DNA from: Pseudisothecium myosuroides
Lineage: Eukaryota; Streptophyta; Bryopsida; Hypnales; Lembophyllaceae
Direction of reading: 5' to 3'
Length of the DNA: 64,000 bases
Assembly: GCA_951799445.1 (NCBI GenBank)
Contig: OX637290.1
Span: 27,026,987-27,090,986, forward strand
Shown here piece by piece: positions 47,961-60,246 of the stretch. Positions within the stretch are counted from its first letter, which is position 1, and the number at the start of each line of letters is the position of its first letter. A program made the position numbers and the translations under genes. The notes under the pieces were generated by a model. The model was not told the origin of the DNA. It did not search any database and was given only the letters and a program-made list of their open reading frames with translations.

Positions 47961-48542
47961 TTTTGGATGATGTATGCTTCTCCAATTAGTGATGGTACTA
48001 TTTTTTTTGCCATGTTTACTCTTTGTGCAATTGCATCTTGACTTATAATTGCCTGTATTTGGCAAATAGTAAAAAGTTTCGGGAGGAACTAGTGGAGGCT
48101 GGCCTTCCCTATCCCCATCTTCGTTTCCCTTCATCCATATCGGGATGGGCATAGGAAAGTCGTTGGTGGAGATGCTCCAACCCCAGAATGGTGTTGTGCC
48201 TTAGACCACACCCTAAAATAAGCTCCAAAATGATGTGAACACATATTGAATATTATCAATGGCTAAGATATGGCAATTTTTGATTAGGTGAGCATTAGTG
48301 CAGCTTAATAAAAATAAAAATAAAGTTCTTCTTTAAGATTGATGACTGGAGGATTATAGAGCAAAGAAAATAAAATTACATGAATAATTGAAATTACTTT
48401 CAAACATTTTTATTATAGTTTGAAAGAGTGATAGGGCAATTTAAAATGCTTAATGAAATTAGTTAAAAACTCAAATGATGCTTCTCATATAAAAATGCTC
48501 CAATAGTAATTTCACTTCCTAGAGTAGAATCTGCAATCTTAA
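47961..48542. other. Intergenic, nothing recognised
   Basis: AT-rich sequence with no coding signal. The final four bases (TTAA, 48539-48542) are the left target duplication of the next element. Confidence 0.4.
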
Positions 48543-49472
48543 CCCCTAATTAAAGGACCGTTGTCCCTACGGGGGACAAATGCAATTTTGGCCAAGTACC
48601 TAAGGGCTGAATTTTTGTCGGGATGTTTTGAATTTTTTTTGGATGATAGAAAAACTGATAACTTTTGTAAGAATATAATTTTTTTCACAATCAGTGCCCG
48701 GGAACAATAGTTATAACCAAATAAGCTCAAAACAGGGGACGGAGGGCAGCCCGGGCAACAAAAAAATTTTGCAAAAATTTGAATTTTTTTTTAATATATA
48801 TTTTTTCTTATAGATTATATTTTTGTCTATTTGGAAAGCTTTGATTCATTTCATTTGGATTTGTTATGAGAAAGTTATAGACATTCTTGTTTTTTGGGCA
48901 GTTAGAGCATCTTCTTGAAAAAATTAACTTGTAGGATTCATTTCTGAATGCAATTTTTCAAATTTTTCAATTTTTTTTTGCATGGTTTAGTTTACTTGCT
49001 AGAAAAATCTCATCATTGGGATTAGTGCATTTTAATTCTATCTAAAATATATGAATATTTTAGATTTTCCTTCTATCTTGTACCTACTTCTACTTAACAA
49101 TTTTTTTAAGAATGATAATTAAGTTTTTTTGAATTTTTTTTCCCCCCAGACTCTCAACTCAATTCTCCACTGTAAAGATTTAAAGATCAAAACTCTGTAG
49201 TGCAAACATTTTAAGTTAAAAATGTTCAAAGTCAAAAAATCTAGTCCCGCAATGTGCTTGAAAAACTTGTTTTTTCCACTTTAAACGCAAATATCTTGCA
49301 ATCTGTGAGGTCAAAAATTTTGAAATTTTTTCCACACTTTTTTATACTAGTCAGGTGTAAGATCCTATAGTTAGATGTGAAAAAAAAACGATTAAATTTT
49401 TTTTACTCTTTGCTATGAAAATGGCAGTTTTCAGTGCTTTTTGGCAAAATAGAGTCCTTGATCCTTTAGGGG
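48543..49472. mobile_element. 930-bp non-autonomous element with CCCCTAA ends and TTAA flanks
   Basis: The left end CCCCTAATTAAAGGACC and the right end GATCCTTTAGGGG are inverted repeats allowing a 3-base gap, and both are followed by TTAA (48539-48542 and 49473-49476). TTAA duplication with C-rich ends is characteristic of piggyBac-type elements; the assignment is tentative. The inside is AT-rich and non-coding, with a small CCCTACGGGGG hairpin. Diverged relatives are at 31985-32927 (which keeps the same right end) and 8800-10530. Confidence 0.65.
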
Positions 49473-49476
49473 TTAA

Positions 49477-52310
49477 GAAGAATGGTCCATACAAGCTGAA
49501 GCATGAGCAAATAGGTACATGGCAAAAATATCAATATAGTGTAGGAAGAGTCAAGAGTGATAGAGCCTAGATTATTTGAACTTAGCATCTTAGCTCGATT
49601 TTATAGAGATTGCAAGCTTCCATACCTTATAGCAATTCAAATAGAAGAATATGAAGAGAGCATTAAAAAAATTATGAACCCAAGAAATGCCCCTGAGTTT
49701 TGAGGTGGAAGAGCACTTGATTGTAATATGTTAACTAGACCTCAAAGCCTAAGGCCTTTTTGGATTCAAAAACATCATTGCTTTTGAAGTGTTATAGATC
49801 TAAATGTCACTAAGGTACATAGATCTCAACCATACAATCTTATAGTGTATATGTTGTAGATGACGTGAATCAAGTTTGGAGTCATTTGGCCACATAGATT
49901 GCAAGATCATAATGTTTTGGTGTTGAAAAAAGATGCTGAAATTTTTCTAGAAACACATTTGAAGGTGAAATTTGATTTCTAAACCTACTCAAATGAAAAA
50001 TTTTAAAACTATAAAGTGATTCAAACTAGCATGCAAACACATTCGTGAACGAAAATATCATTCCATTGACTTATTGTGTTTACAGAATGGCCTTGAAATG
50101 TCAAAAAATAGCAAGAAAAGTTGCAAAAAACAGATCTAAGGCTGAAACTCCTACTAAAATGCTTCTCAATGACTCACTACCTTCTTGGATTAATATGAAA
50201 TTTTAGTCACACAAACTAGACTAGTATGTGCAACTTTTTCAAAAAAATTATTGGAAACAGACACTGTATGAAGAAAAAACAAGTTGCCAAAAGTTCACTG
50301 TAATCCAAAAGCATTGGGGATTTTGAACTTTGAATTGCTCCCAAACATTCAAAACAACTTGGATTGACATGAAAAATTTACCATAATAAATAGACTTCAA
50401 AGGAAACATAACCCAATAAATTTTTTATTGAAAATGAACATTGAATGGAGGAGACAAAAGTCTCCAAAGTTGCAACCATCAAATGTAGTTTGGTGAACTC
50501 ACATTGAATATGTGAATTTCGATTGGCTTCCAAAAAATCAGTTCATCTTGGATTAATCTAAATTTTTTATCACAGAAACTAGAAGTTAGAGAGAGAGCAA
50601 ATTTTCCAATAAGTTTTATTGAATTCGGACATTGGATGCAAAAGTTACAACACTTTGAATTGGACTTAAAACTATGTGAATTGGGAAAATGTAGGCAGAA
50701 ATAGAAATTTGTTTGGCATTCAACAAAATAGAGGCAACAATAAAAATTCATATGGCATTGAGCAAAATGGGGGCACAAATGAAAATTTGTTTGGCAATGG
50801 TCAAAATGGGGGGCATAAGGCTAAGGGTTCTTGAGTAGGGAGGTTGCATGGTCTTTCTACAATGTCATTGTAACAAAAATAATTTGTTTTACCATGAAAT
50901 CCCACAATTTAGGGACAAGCTTGCACCTAGATTTTCTACAATGAAAGAAGCCTTGATTCATGGAAAATATACGGGTTTCTTTGCCTTGAAGTTCAAGAAT
51001 GTTATGTTTGAAGGTATGACATTAGAAAGTATTTCTAAAGGAATTTTGAACCGAAAAAACATTTCATTTCTAAGATTGCATTCCGTATAGTAGAGTTAAT
51101 TGTAAGGTGTGTGTAATGCTAGACCAAGAGCTGGAGTTTGAGAAAAACATAGGATGAAACTCTCTGAAGCACCCAAATTCAAATTTGATGGAATTTGGTG
51201 CCATGATTGTTCCCAGTGGATTTTTTTGGACATTTTTTTGGGCAGCTTCAAGCGTATAGGAAAAAAAGAGGGTAAATGTGTTTAAAAATGCCAGACTATA
51301 ATCATGGCCTTGCACATTGGTGCCACAATGTTTCCAAAACCTCATTTCATCTGTTGTGCAAAGCCAACTCATACAAAAATTACATACAAAAATTATGTAT
51401 TTTATATTTTATGCTCTAAATTGGCCTCCTTCAATTGAAGCCCTTCAAACAAAGGAGTCAAAAAACTTACAACCTTCTTGAAAGAAAGGCCACATAACCA
51501 TTGGTCCAAAAACAAAAACAAAAACATTGTTTGTTTCTATTATGCCAAATCTTACAGTTCATCACCAACGTCTATATCTATATTTTTCACAAATCTAAGA
51601 GTGTAGAATCATTGGCTGCGTTATGAGTTAACTTAAGGTAGGAGGTCCATAAAGCAATCATCTAAGCGCTGAAAGTGAATTTTGAGGAGGTAAAACATCT
51701 TGAAATATTTTTCAGTAAATTTTTCTTCAAAGACAAGAGAAAATGGCATCTAACCCAAGTTGTTTCACATTTTTTTGGAGCTTTATAGAATTAGTTATGA
51801 AATTTTGAAGTTGAAATGCCAAAGGGCTCTAAAAGCGATCACCTCTTAGAATGTACACTATTTGTACATTTTGATACATTGAAGAAAGCAAAATGTACCT
51901 CTGTGTCATGTTCGGTTCAAAATGTACCCGATCATTGTTTGAGCCTCCTACCTTATAATGCTTTTCTGACTATCCAATGGAATGGTGACAAATCTGCCTT
52001 GAAAACCGGACTTGGGATTATGATTAACTCTACAGTAGAGTTATGCATAGCGGCATGGCGAGTTTTTTCACGGGCAGCCCGCCAGGGCCAAAGCTTGCTT
52101 TTCTCGTCCGTCACTCCAAAGCGCCAAGAACTGACGTACAGAAAGAGACAGGCTTTGGTGTGTCTGTGACGTTTTTTAGGGCTCAATGGGTCGATTCCAC
52201 TTCCTCTGAGTTTGTATGTGAATTTGTAGTAGTGGTGAGAGGAGGTCTGGTTTGTAAGCTTTGTGCTTGTTCCGCTGACTGATTTGCTGGTGGCAACAAC
52301 AAGGAGGCCA
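49477..52310. other. AT-rich intergenic DNA and promoter side of the AAGAB gene
   Basis: No gene was recognised between 49477 and about 52000. From about 52030 the sequence becomes richer in GC and probably holds the promoter and 5' leader of the AAGAB-like gene. A local repeat around 50640-50820 repeats phrases like AAAATTTGTTTGGCA and GGGGGCA, and does not look coding. Confidence 0.4.
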
Positions 52311-55013
52311 ATGGGGATGCAGGTGCCCACTGCTGTTGCTCCGGACGAGAGTAGTGCTTCTGCAGTTTCGGATCGTCCCAGTATTGTGATCGTCGGCCCG
52401 CGTAATGTTGGCAAACACTCACTCCTGAAGCGTACGTCAACTGTTTACAATTTTCAAAACTATGCCTGAGAATTTGGTTTGGAAGTGCCTGTGTGCTAGA
52501 ACTGCATCGGGGACTTCTTTGCTGCGATTAGGGTTTTTCTGTTCTTTCAAGTTAACCCTCTGTAAATGCAATTTTTCTGTTTCGACAGGGTTGATAACAA
52601 ATGAAGAACTCGTGAAGGATACCTCGTCTTCCGATTCGACTTGTCATGGGTAAGCAAATTACATGATGCGATTTGGTGTCTTTTTTCACTGATTTGGAGG
52701 GGCTTTAGTGAGGCATACCGTACGAAGTCATTCCTGGCTTTGTAGCTAAGCATACGTAGTATCTCCGTGGTGAGGTGGGGACACCACGTATGCTTTTGAG
52801 CGTAATTCTTGCTATTGAACTGTTCAAATTGTATGTGTTCTTGTTTTTGAATGAAAGAGGATTTCAACGCACCATAGAATGCTTTATTTGGATACCGTAT
52901 GCAAAAGTTATGAAGGGTCAGAATTGTATTGGTAGATTTTCCAAGATTGTCACTTCAACAATAGGAATATACTAATTAAGGGAAAGACCCTGACGATTTT
53001 GGTGTCCCTATATTAGCGTGTAGCTCTGGATATAAAATTTTAGGACAGGTCACTAATATTTCGTGCCTGCTGTTATGTTCTTGAATTTGCAGCTGGATAA
53101 TCGACACTAAGTATTATACCGCTGATGTATGCATTTGGACTGTGCGCTTGGATGCGTTGGACATTGGATCTCCTCCAATGCTGGAGCATTGTGAAGCTCT
53201 TCTCATGGTTTTTGACCTGAGCGATGTAAGAGGCACTTGTTTTGCCATTTCATTTGTCGATGTGCAATTGTGCTCTTGTTCTTTCTTTTGGTAAGGGTTA
53301 TCTGCAGGCTATAAGACGGTGCTATTTGGTATTTTTGATCTTTTAATGCTCTCTTGTGAAATTGTTTGAGGTAGGAACCCATGCACGTGGCTTTCAGCTG
53401 TTTGAGTGGTCTCCATCATTAGTATGGAATTATGTTTGAGTAGTTCTTGTCTCCAACACTCTAAACATAAATTAGTTGGATATCAAATGAGTAAGTTATA
53501 AATTGTTGAATTTTTAAGAAGTAGGGTCCCAATCACGAGCCATGCGTTTGGATGAGACTTGCATTGTAGATCGGTTACTAACTTGACACTAAAATCGCTT
53601 GACAGCCAACAACATTCGAGAGTTTGCAGCAGTGGGTAAAAGCTTCAGATTTGACACGCTATGAAGTACAGATATGTGTTGGAAACAAGGCCGATCGATT
53701 ACCTTCACATTTTGGGCACATAGAATACCGAAGGCGATTGACGAAACGTGGAGAATCGTCTAGTGATCCTCATCCTGAGTTCATGGACTTCGGCATTGAC
53801 CGAGCAGAGGGGAGTGGCCTTCTGGCTGAAGAGGAAGATGACGACCCAGAGCTTAGACGGCGTGCATGCATAGAATGGTGCACCGAGCAGGGGATTGAGT
53901 ATATTGAGGCCTGTGCAGTCAATGAGGCATTCGATAAATGTAAGCTCACAACATTATTTTCTCGAACAATAGGAGGCAATAGGAGAATATTGCAAATATC
54001 ATGTTCTTAACTGTTGAGCAAGAATTAATTATCCTCATCCAACGGAACTGAATCAGTAAGACAACTTATTCAGCACTTTTTTCTGATGCAGGCATGTCTG
54101 TTGATGGGGACTTGCAAGGAGTGCCACGAATTCTGGATGCACTATCTGCACACATGTGGCCTGGTCTGGTCATGAAGTCCACAGATCAGCAGACAAATGT
54201 GGATCAACCAGAATCAAAAGAGAATGACAAAGGTGCAAAGGAGGGTTTGCATGCTTTGTGTGAATTTTGCATGCTTGGTGGCTTCTAAGCTTGAAATGAG
54301 GTTTTTACATATATATTTCGTATATTCTGTGATTCACTTTGTAACCCAATAATCTCTTGAAGTCGCAAAACATGCTCTTTACTGGGTGGTTGGCTGAATT
54401 TGTCTTTATTTTCATAATGAATTGCACAGATGGAGAGTTTTCAAGCGATGAGGAGGAAGACTTCCTAATCGAGTATGAGGTCTTGTCTAATGCATCAACA
54501 GAACCGTGGGATGGAAATGAGGACATGTGGAGCTTCAGAGGTGCTGAGGCTCCGCCCCTGGATGTGGTTCCCTCCAATGGGGAATACAAGACGGATACCA
54601 CCGTAGAATCTACAGAAACAGATGTACTTGGTGATCACATAGATGTTAAGTCTGTAGCTGCTTCCTCATCGTCAACCACATTGTCTCCTGTTGCGGTCAC
54701 TGCTCAAGATAGTGAAGACCAGATTGTTGTTGTGGAACATGCTGAAGGAGCGGAACATCTAGAGACGTCTACTACTACCTCTGCTGATGTTCTTGAGACA
54801 GCTGATATCCGTGGTTTTGAGAAGATTCAGAAGTCAGTATCAAAGAACAAGGATCATAGTGCTGAGGATCTGGAGAAAATGATGCACGAGATGGCTAGTA
54901 TGCGAGAGAACATGCGTAACATGCCTGATATACAAAGGAGAGAGATGGCTGCTCAGCTTGCTATGCGCATGGCTAGCATGTTCTTAGACGACGATGAAGA
55001 CGACGACGAGTGA
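52311..55013 (+). CDS. AAGAB: Alpha/gamma-adaptin-binding protein p34-like (AAGAB)
   Basis: Six exons with matching phases: 52311-52431, 52589-52649, 53093-53225, 53606-53939, 54092-54232 and 54430-55013, giving 457 residues. The N-terminal half is a Rab-like GTPase-fold domain: PSIVIVGPRNVGKHSLLKR is a P-loop-like segment (GPRNVGKH, with His after Lys where Ser/Thr is usual), followed by IIDTKYYTADVCIWTVRLD, LLMVFDLSD and QICVGNKADRLP. Then come EYIEACAVNEAFDK, VPRILDALSAHMWPG, an acidic linker (SSDEEEDFLIEYE) and a C-terminal helix (DLEKMMHEMASMRENMRNMP) ending in Asp/Glu. The animal protein is a cytosolic chaperone for AP-1 and AP-2 adaptor assembly; a similar role here is inferred from homology. 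Start ATG 52311 was chosen as the first ATG with conserved sequence after it. The gene looks intact. Confidence 0.9.
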
Positions 55014-57079
55014 TGCAGGCAACTTAAGTGGCTGTGCATCTCTACGTCGTCTTGGCTGTTGTGTTCCTAGCCGTATTTCCTTGTCTAGATCGTCTTTTGA
55101 TAATTAGTTGTGGTGCCTGCTTTCACGTTTTGAAATATAGAACGGGTTTAGGTCCAACATGTAGAAAAACAACTGTAATATATTGTATCGTAGAATTGAT
55201 GAAATGTTACATGGTTCACTCTTGAACGCTTCTGTAAATGGAACTTGGGAAGGAGTGCAAGACTTCAATTTAATTTGGTGATTAAGTTTTGTGCTGTGAT
55301 GTTCAATGGTATTTCATTTCTTATCGTGAATGTTGTTTTGGTTAGAAATGCGTGTTACTTCTTATCTTGATTAGTTTGGAGTCAGAGGATCACCGCATTG
55401 TTTCCTATGAGCTGGTGACTATGGGATATCTGCCCTCAATTTTTTATGTTGTCCAGGATTGAGGATTTTTGTTGGCATTTAGTTACCTTAGAGATCAAGA
55501 TGACCTGGATGGAATCTGATGACAGACATTGCAATATACCATTTGAGGTGCATTGACATCCCTTTATTGTTTGACAGGGATCTGGTTATTTGGACGAGGA
55601 GCGGAATTTTTCTGAGATCAATGAGCTTGAGGTGGGGCTCGAAATGGCCCAGTGAACGAACTGTACCCTGAATGAGCAATTTCGTTCCTGGTATTAGTCA
55701 CGTTTCTCTACTTCTCAGACTGAAATTTTTAAATTTCATCATATCTCTGCGTAGCCTTTGCTGTTTTCTTAGTTTCATAGCTTTCATGCCTGTCCGACCA
55801 CCATCTCCTCCCAAGTGGGCTATTTTCTGTACCAGTCTGCCAGGGTGGAAGTGTACAGAAATTCCTCAAGGCTGAGTACCGTTCTTGTTGAATGTACCTA
55901 CTCTATGATGTTCTGTGACCTACTACACACCACCTTCCTGCAGACCTGGTGCGTGACGGGAAAATGATTATGAAGGTAGAGAAGATTGCTAGTTGCAGCT
56001 ACCTTGCACTCCTTCCTCCTGTGTACGAAATGGGATCTGTTTTAGAAACTGCTTGAAGGAATTCAAGAGTCGTCTTAAAACAGAATTTGGAGAGTTCTGT
56101 TCCTTACAGCAACTCACATGTAACACACCTCGGGAATTGCCTCAGTCTGTATCCAACCAGAGGAGCGCTCTAGGTCGCGTATACGGAAGGACTTGCCAAT
56201 CTGGCTACCAGTTGAGCCAACCAACCGAAGTACGATCTAATACAGTTGTTGAAACGTGAAGAAAAAGTTCACCTGTGTGAACTGAATTGAACATCATAGC
56301 AATTTTCTGCTCTTGATGTGGTAGGTCCAAGAGCCAAGGGCTTAATTAGTTTGCTACATAGTGGCGACATGAATTAGTCAGTTCACTTATCATGATCAGG
56401 AGTGAAGCTGACTAGATCTCCGTGGACTCTGACCTGTTTTGTAGGTAATGAGAAACGGACCCTCTCACACCCAGTTCCACGCATTTCCCGTTGCTGTGAA
56501 CTGGGAGTTGGACTGCATGAGCGTGGAGATGCACGCTTCTTCTCGTGACTGGAAGTTGAAACATTCCAGACCTGACCATCCTTCAACCAGTTTACGTCAG
56601 GTTACTTAATTTCCTAACTTTAAAGTTTGAACTTCTGCTAACTTAGTTAGCGGCAGTTGCTTAATTGGGGGAGGCTTACTACTTTGACCTGCATGGATGA
56701 TCTTGTACACCTCTCGCTTCGAAGTAGCTTCGCCTCACGCTGTACTGTACAGTTGGCCTGAGACCCATGGTGGTCCTGAGCTGTAAGTTTGCTGTGTCAT
56801 GCACAGAAAAAGTTCATGGACACCACCGTCCTCTACAGGTGTGCAGGACAGAGAGAAGGTGGATATATAACCATTCACCTGAGGTTGCAAGGTCACTCCT
56901 GTCCCGTCAAGCAAGACCGTTCGCTCCGAACGGGTTTGGCCTCTGTTGCAAAGTGTTTAAACCTCGACACATTGGTTTACTTCAGAGTTCGCAGGTTTCT
57001 GGAAGTCCTGTTTGGAACCTCGACACATTATATTTCTTTCACAAGAGTTCACAAGTTTTTGTGACTCCTGTTTGGAATT
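55014..57079. other. Spacer between AAGAB and XTH; 56-bp duplication in XTH leader
   Basis: It includes the 3' region of the AAGAB gene and the promoter and leader of the XTH gene. Immediately before the XTH start, 56960-57015 and 57016-57075 are a tandem pair of an approximately 56-bp unit (AACCTCGACACATT ... GTCCTGTTTGG), moderately diverged. No additional gene was recognised. Confidence 0.5.
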
Positions 57080-58229
57080 ATGGCAACCACTGGGAAGTCT
57101 GAAGGCTTTCAGGGCTGGTGGCTAACCTTGTGTATGGCGTTCATGATTAGCAACATGGAGAGATTGGTGCTTGGTCAAGATACAGGCTCCAACAACAACC
57201 GTCCCGCATCGTTCCTGGATAATTACTCCAGTGCATCAGACAGTCAGCACTTTCAGGTTCTGAACAATGGGCAACGGGTGCAACTGATCCTGGACGAATA
57301 CTCAGCTGCTGGATTCGGTTCCAAGAACAAGTATCTGTTCGGGAAGATTGGGATGCGGATGAAGTTGGTGCCGGGGAACTCAGCGGGCACGGTGACTGCT
57401 TACTACATGTCCTCCCAAACTGAACTCCATGACGAGATGGATTTTGAGTTTTTAGGCAATGTGTCAGGCCAGCCTTACATTCTCCAGACGAATATCTTCG
57501 CAGGTACTCCGTTTTCTTTTTCTTTTTTTCTTTTTTCACTAGACTGGTTCCAAGAATTTGGTTGAGGCTACCAATTTGGCATTTTTGAGTATTTTTGTTT
57601 TTTGGTAGCTACAATACAAGTTCTGGCGATTTCTCATTGAAATCTGGCTACATAATCACATTTTCCTCTAGGCTTGTAGCCAGACCAAACATTTGCCAAA
57701 ATGTTGCCTAAAAATGAATGACTGTGCAGGTGGAAAGGGTGCACGTGAGCAAAGGATTTACCTCTGGTTCGACCCCACAGCTGATTTTCACGAGTACTCA
57801 GTGTTGTGGAACAAGAGGCAGATTGTGTTTTACGTGGACGACACACCGATCCGTGTGTTCAAGAACAACAAGCAGACTCTGGGGACGGACTACCCGAACT
57901 CTCAGCCAGTGGGAATCTACAGCACCATTTGGAATGGCGAGAATTGGGCTACCAACGATGGGTGGGTAAAGCTCAACTGGACTCATGCGCCTTTCATTGC
58001 CACCTATGAGAAGTTCAGCGTGGATGCCTGCCTTGTCTCGAATGGAAACAATGGCCCTTGCATTGCAGCCCAGAACAACTGGTGGGAGCAATCGGCGTAT
58101 CAGGCTCTGGGTGCTAATGACCTCGACCGCCTCAATTGGGTTCGCAAAAACTATCTTGTGTACAATTACTGCACTGATAAGGGACGCAACCCAACGCCTC
58201 CGGCTGAGTGCGCCTTGAATGTCCTGTGA
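57080..58229 (+). CDS. XTH: Xyloglucan endotransglucosylase/hydrolase (GH16)
   Basis: Two exons, 57080-57503 and 57730-58229, phase-consistent at a Gly codon, give 307 residues, close to the usual XTH length. The N-terminus has a hydrophobic signal-peptide core ([11 protein letters not shown]). The GH16 catalytic motif [10 protein letters not shown] is at residues 117-126, with nucleophile Glu119 and acid/base Glu123; Met replaces the common Ile at 120, which is tolerated in the family. It is followed at once by the N-glycosylation site NVS. Substrate-binding segments include [25 protein letters not shown] and [20 protein letters not shown]. The C-terminal XET_C region carries four Cys ([26 protein letters not shown]) expected to form two disulphides. 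Secreted XTHs cut and rejoin xyloglucan in the cell wall during growth. The gene appears intact. Confidence 0.96.
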
Positions 58230-60246
58230 AGGTTCAGAGGTAGAGGTTCAACTTTGCACCTTAGTGGTGCTTCCTGTACGTTTTGATGAGAATGTTTTGA
58301 GTACAAAACAGTTAGATGAGAGCCAGCCTTCTGTTTGCAGATTGCAATTATTGCTAATTTTTATGGAAGGGTAGAGCTGAATAAAATGAAAAAATCATTA
58401 CGGTATAGCATAGATAGCGAAGAGCGTTACTAAATTGATACAACTCCTAGAAAGTGTCGTGAAATCGGCAGTTTATTGGATAGATTCCGGCAAATGATTG
58501 ATTGTTCGTTTCAATGTTATGTTGCAATTTTGTTGAATGGATTCACTATGACCTTTTCCAATTCACCCCTCTGATATTTCTGTTGCCGTCACCTCGGTTG
58601 AATCCCTGGTGCCTTGTTTTATGTACAGTACTGTACGGGAAGTCGTGTTCTCTTGAAACAAGAGCTTCTCGTGCTTCTCTTGTTGCTTGTTTTTGTCTGG
58701 CTTATGTTTCTCTATGCCTTTTCATTTTCACAAATATGTGTTGCGGTGAACATTTTCCTCCTATTGCTTAGATTGAATTATGTCGCAGTACACAAATTCA
58801 TTTATTTAGTTTGAGTTGGACAGGCGCAAGACTAATTTGGATGAATGCTGGATGAATGTGGGTGGGATTTGGATGAAAGTAACATGCTTGAAATAAAAAT
58901 ATTTAGAGATGGGTATAATTAGAAGGATATGATTATTGAAGCCCTTATTTTACTTTGGAAGTTTTCAAATTTTAGTTGCCAAGCACAAATGGCATTCTAT
59001 ATTTAGAATTTTAGACTCACCTAAAATTGGTGATCCACACTATTGACCCCCTTGAGTTTTGGATACATTTATAATCTAACACTTCCAAAATTCATAGTTT
59101 ATTCACATTCTCATAAAATGCAATTTAATAGAATCTACAATCTTTTTTCAATTGCCAATAGAATCAAACAAAAATTTAGCCAATTTAACAATGATAACCA
59201 TGCCAAAATGCTTATTTGAACATTCTAGGTGCAAATACTTGCACCTAATTTTGTCTTATTTCAATTACTAACTCTTACATATTCTTGCCTAAAATGTACT
59301 ACTTGAAATCAAGAGAGTTTAGGATTGATTTTGGATTCACCTATTTTTAGCATTTTAATTATTTAAAATTTATTCATATGGAGTCTAAAAAGTCCTTTCA
59401 AAGATATGAAGGGTCTTTTTTTTTGAATTTCCAACAAGATTCATTAAAATTAAGACTCTTTACTTATAGAAATCATACTATAATGCTTATTGAGACACTT
59501 TTAGGTCTACATGTTCACATGGCATTAGCAAAAATCCAAATAAAAAAAATTATACCAATGAAGCATGAACTTACTAGTTGTTTTTACATTGTTGTTTACT
59601 TCAAGTTAAGATCCAAGGATCTTTGACTTCTATATTACCGGAATTACTAAACCACTTCATTTATTGATTGTATTGCATGTATAATTACCAAACCAAGCAA
59701 ACCATTTATTACGATGCATGAGAAAATGAGCACTTGGAAGCTTACTTTAGTGAATGGTCAGGGTTTCAACCAACTTGCCATGTCTCAACTTCAAAGAATG
59801 TAGGGAGCCAAACATGGACACCACCACTTTATTTGCCATTGTCAAAGATGATATACACTCAAATAAGAACAACCTCTTTGAGGCCACCATGGATGGAGAG
59901 TATATTCGTTGAAAATCCCACATCAAAGTCCATAGGATGACAATGGACATACAACCAAATGCAAATCAAATGCTCATAACCCTTGAGCTCTCCAAAGACC
60001 ATATTCTACATCATGAATAGAGTGCTCCAAAGTGATCATTTCCTAAAATAACTACTTATTCATCCAAAGTAATGCTAGAATCATCAACAACAAAATCAAC
60101 TCTCTTATCACAAATTAATGAACTTAAAAAATTGATATACTTGGACAATAGATGGAAGCAAAATCATGCAAACAATTCAAATAAAAATTGGGCACAAAAG
60201 AATTTAAAAAGATCAAAGATCCTACTCATCCTCCATAGTCCTGTTA
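58230..60246. other. Intergenic between the converging XTH and DUF3522 genes
   Basis: It contains the 3' untranslated regions of both neighbours. From about 58850 to 60060 the sequence is AT-rich, with no recognised gene or repeat. Confidence 0.45.
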
